7,482 bases of DNA, from NCBI GenBank assembly GCA_900555555.1, contig USLK01000013.1, forward strand, positions 1-7,482, read 5' to 3'. The position numbers and the translations under genes were made by a program. Of the stretch, positions 5,500 through 7,482 are shown piece after piece. The number at the start of each line of letters is the position of its first letter. Position 1 is the first letter of the stretch. Origin of the DNA: an uncultured Collinsella sp. (GTDB lineage: Bacteria > Actinomycetota > Coriobacteriia > Coriobacteriales > Coriobacteriaceae). The notes beneath the pieces are model-generated. The model saw nothing but the letters and a program-made list of their open reading frames with translations. It searched no databases and was not told where the DNA came from.

Positions 5500-5548
5500 C
5501 GGGAGTCGGGAGTCGCAAGCCAGGATTCGGCAGTCGCGAGTCGGGAGT
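5500..5548. repeat. 7-bp period tandem repeat, consensus CGGGAGT, seven copies
   Basis: Consecutive heptamers from 5500 read CGGGAGT, CGGGAGT, CGCAAGC, CAGGATT, CGGCAGT, CGCGAGT, CGGGAGT. Three are identical, and a partial copy (CGGCTCA) follows. The array begins 7 bases after the alcohol dehydrogenase stop. A small hairpin, GGCTC/GAGCC (5550-5563), follows it. Confidence 0.85.
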
Positions 5549-5594
5549 CGGCTCATCCGAGCCAACAGGCACAGCGAGTCTAACGGCACGCAAT

Positions 5595-5640
5595 CGGGGC
5601 GCCCGCGCTCAACTTGAATGAACGCGGGCGCCCCGCCTTT
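5595..5640 (+). terminator. Terminator of the alcohol dehydrogenase gene
   Basis: A 13-bp perfect GC-rich stem is formed by 5595-5607 and 5623-5635 around a 15-nt loop. CCTTTC follows, so the T-run is short. Its position after the dehydrogenase gene and the repeat array fits transcription termination for that gene. Confidence 0.75.
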
Positions 5641-5648
5641 CAATCGAA

Positions 5649-5665
5649 GGCTGTGTTAACCCGCC
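5649..5665. repeat. Possible end of the IS1595-like relic
   Basis: GGCTGTGTTAACCCGCC ends where the relic's stop codon begins. It lies where an insertion sequence end would be expected. The opposite end is not found, so the assignment rests on position only. Confidence 0.35.
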
Positions 5666-6046
5666 TATGATATGGAAATCTCCGGGTGGAACGGGTACGG
5701 CTGCCGCCAGAGCCCGCGCCAGCTCGTCCGGTATGTCCCCGACCCCATCTGCGCCCGCAGCAGCGAGGCGGCGTCCCCGCCCCGGCGCGCCTCGCGCGCC
5801 CAGCAGAACCACGCGAGGTAGTTGGGAAGGCGCCTGGTGGACGCGCCCCTGAAGCGGGCGAGGAACGCCTTGAGCGCGGAGTGCGGGGCGTTGACGCGGT
5901 TGAGCGGGGCGCGCGGGCCGGAGGAGGCGAACCCCTCGTGGGCCGTCACGCCCATCTCGGCCAGGGCGCGCACGAGCCTCCTTTGCGCCCCGTCGGCGTC
6001 GCGGCCCCTCCTGACGGTGCCGGGGCGGGCGTGCGCGCAGGCTCTG
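5665..6046 (-). pseudogene. C-terminal relic of an IS1595/ISXO2-like transposase
   Basis: The minus-strand frame ending at 5665 has about 127 residues that resemble the end of an IS1595-type DDE transposase. It contains LNRVNAPHSALKAFLARFRG followed by ASTRRLPNYLAWFCWAREARR, the pattern VN-HS-LK-FL-FRG-ST-LPNYLAWF. The Asn of RVNAPHS may be the third catalytic residue, as this family often uses DDN. The zinc-binding N-terminus and the two catalytic aspartates are absent. Upstream of about 6046 the sequence stops looking like transposase and becomes the corA leader. There is no start codon with a binding site. It is a 5'-truncated remnant. The family name comes from memory of the motif, so IS1595 is likely but not certain. 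Confidence 0.65.
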
Positions 6047-6127
6047 CCAAAGCTGCACATGCACCGATGGGACGCGCGCGGCAAAACGGGTACAAGCGTC
6101 ACAGGACGACAGGGAGGACGGCAGGAC

Positions 6128-7147
6128 ATGGACACGACGCACCGCGACCTCGAGCGGGACATCGAGCGCATCGACGCGATGCTGCATGCGGACGAGGCAC
6201 CGCGCGGGCGGCGGGCCGCGAAGAGCGGCGGCTCCGAGGACGAAAGCGGGCGCAAGGGCGGACGCAGAAGCGGACGCGAGGCCGCCGCGGCGCGCATCGA
6301 GGTCATCGACTTGGGCGAGGTCGACGGCCTCGGCATCGAGGACAAGGACGTCCTGCGCACCCTGCGCGAGCTCGCCACGAGCCACTCGACGTTCGCCGAG
6401 GCGTACGCGGGGTGCTTCGCCGGCTCCGTCTACCTGCCCGAGGCCCCGGGCGCCACGCGCAAGCGCGTGCGCTTCGGCTTTTGCCTCGATGCCGCCCGCC
6501 TCGTGCTGCTCAACATCGACGGCGCGTACTCCGGCACGGCCGAGGGCGCCCTCATCGACGACCTCTCGTCGTACCCGTCGGCCCCGCGCGCCCTCTACGA
6601 GCTGCTGCGCCATCTCATCCGCGAGGACTTCCTGCGCCTCGTCGACGTCGAGGGCGAGCTGTCCGACATCGAGGAGCGCATCATCGCCGCGCCGAGCCGC
6701 CTGCGCGGCGATGACGGCCGCATCCTGCGCCGCCGCAGGGAGCTCATGCGCCTGAACGGCGCCTACCAGCAGCTCGACGAGCTTGCCAGCACCATCGCGC
6801 AGGACGACGACGGGCTGCTTCCACGCACCGATCGGCGGCTGTTCAACACGCTGTCCCAGCGGGCGCAGCGCCTGTCCGCGAAAGCCGAGTACCTGCGCGA
6901 ATACTGCGTGCAGCTCATCGAGCTCAAGGACGCGCGGGCCGACGCCCGCCGCGACGCCACGAATCTCTACCTCACCGTCGTGGCGTCCATCTTCGTGCCT
7001 ATTACCACCATCACGGGGTGGTACGGCATGAACTTCTCGAACATGCCCGAGCTGAGCTGGGAGTACGGGTACGCCACGGTCATCGCGCTGAGCCTCGTCA
7101 TCATCGCGGCCGAGCTGGCGTTCTTCAAGTGGAAGAAATGGCTGTGA
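6128..7147 (+). CDS. corA: CorA family divalent metal cation transporter
   Basis: This 339-residue inner-membrane channel or transporter for Mg2+ or related divalent ions probably works as a pentamer. The cytosolic N-terminal domain spans about residues 56-270 and ends in a long charged helix. Transmembrane helix 1 (280-299, LYLTVVASIFVPITTITGWY) runs into the family signature GMN at 300-302. A short loop, MPELSWEYGY (306-315), leads to helix 2 (316-333), and a basic tail KWKKWL follows. Helix 2 contains Glu329. Residues 25-56 are a low-complexity stretch rich in Arg, Gly and Ser that looks disordered and is not typical of the conserved domain. The ATG at 6128 is chosen because AGGGAGGA (6111-6118) lies 9 bases before it. 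The frame is open further upstream but there overlaps the transposase relic. Ion choice cannot be read from the sequence. Confidence 0.93.
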   Translation: MDTTHRDLERDIERIDAMLHADEAPRGRRAAKSGGSEDESGRKGGRRSGREAAAARIEVIDLGEVDGLGIEDKDVLRTLRELATSHSTFAEAYAGCFAGSVYLPEAPGATRKRVRFGFCLDAARLVLLNIDGAYSGTAEGALIDDLSSYPSAPRALYELLRHLIREDFLRLVDVEGELSDIEERIIAAPSRLRGDDGRILRRRRELMRLNGAYQQLDELASTIAQDDDGLLPRTDRRLFNTLSQRAQRLSAKAEYLREYCVQLIELKDARADARRDATNLYLTVVASIFVPITTITGWYGMNFSNMPELSWEYGYATVIALSLVIIAAELAFFKWKKWL

Positions 7148-7356
7148 GATAGGCCCGCCCGGGTGGGGCGAGACGAGGACGCATGCGGTGTGCGCCCGGA
7201 CGGTGCGCGACACCGGACGCCGGTCCTTCCCGTCCAGCGCGCGAGCCCTCATAAATGCGCGGCGCCCGCACGCGCAGCCGCTAGCGGCGCGCGAGGAAGT
7301 TCTGGTAGGTGAATCTGAATCAGCCCCGTTTCCGTCGACACGTGAAGGATGACTAT
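7148..7356. other. Intergenic stretch after corA
   Basis: No gene is supported here. GCCGCTAGCGGC at 7277-7288 is a perfect 12-bp palindrome. Allowing one bulged A, it extends to 7271-7293 (CGCGC/GCGCG). It has no T-run and may be a weak terminator for corA or a binding site. ACCGG/CCGGT near 7215-7227 is a further short stem. Confidence 0.45.
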
Positions 7357-7389
7357 AAAAAAAGGTCAGAGGATTAACACCTCTGACCT
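7357..7389 (-). terminator. Terminator of tRNA-Arg
   Basis: Read on the minus strand, AGGTCAGAGG (from 7389) pairs perfectly with CCTCTGACCT over ten bases around a 7-nt loop and runs straight into seven T (7363-7357). It begins 11 bases after the CCA end of the tRNA. Confidence 0.9.
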
Positions 7390-7400
7390 GCGATTTTAAC

Positions 7401-7476
7401 TGGTGCCCCCGGGCGGATTCGAACCGTCGACACCCGCTTTAGGAGAGCGGTGCTCTATCCCCTGAGCTACGGAGGC
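7401..7476 (-). tRNA. tRNA-Arg (anticodon CCU)
   Basis: A complete 76-nt tRNA with encoded CCA. On the minus strand the acceptor GCCTCCG pairs with CGGGGGC with one U-G wobble, and the D-arm is GCTC/GAGC. The anticodon arm CCGCT/AGCGG encloses CTCCTAA with anticodon CCT, which reads AGG arginine codons. The variable bases are GTGTC, and the T-arm is GACGG/CCGCC around TTCGAAT. The T-stem has one A50-C64 mismatch. Only six bases of upstream sequence are visible, so its promoter is outside the window. Confidence 0.95.
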
Positions 7477-7482
7477 GTTGCC

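Noticed and set aside
5609..7252. 547-codon minus-strand frame opposite corA
   Set aside because: It is antisense to CorA, including the GMN motif region, and of biased composition. The only real minus-strand coding trace nearby is the transposase relic, in a different frame.

Overview
The window is high-GC bacterial chromosome with AT-richer patches. The tRNA genes encode their own CCA, and IS30-type and IS1595-type elements lie next to ordinary metabolic genes. Together this suggests an anaerobic actinobacterium of the Coriobacteriia (Eggerthella/Gordonibacter type). That placement is inferred from composition and protein character, not from a marker gene.

Positions 1-2456 are the right-hand end of an integrated mobilizable element. 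A terminator (54-105) is followed by a non-coding, hairpin-rich stretch (about 110-512) with six foldable inverted repeats and a 20-bp tandem duplication. A MobC-like ribbon-helix-helix relaxosome protein follows (539-946), but no relaxase comes after it. The convergent tyrosine recombinase (1046-2266, minus) is read away from a 39-nt 3' fragment of a tRNA, best matched to initiator tRNA-fMet (2418-2456). That fragment is the expected attachment-site duplication. The intact tRNA and the rest of the element should lie to the left of the window. Directly after the fragment is a strong terminator (2464-2493) that probably belonged to the tRNA gene before integration.

Positions 2551-3650 are an IS30-family insertion sequence with 25-bp imperfect terminal inverted repeats. 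Its DDE catalytic region is intact, but the N-terminal DNA-binding part is broken by two opposite frameshifts.

Positions 3825-5640 hold a divergent pair. A DUF523/TudS-like iron-sulfur protein is on the minus strand, and a GldA/HcxA-like iron-containing alcohol dehydrogenase is on the plus strand. The latter is followed by a 7-bp-period tandem repeat and a perfect-stem terminator. Positions 5649 to about 6046 carry the C-terminal relic of an IS1595-like transposase. It abuts a CorA-type divalent cation transporter gene (6128-7147). The window closes with a complete tRNA-Arg(CCU) gene on the minus strand (7401-7476) and its terminator.

The most unusual signal is a pair of long hairpins at 166-219 and 476-512. 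Their stems differ, but they share the 8-nt loop CGGCGGCA and a GAACT/AGTTC pair lower in the stem. Both lie in the leader of the orphan mobC gene. They may form an oriT, an origin or a regulatory structure; the sequence alone does not decide which.
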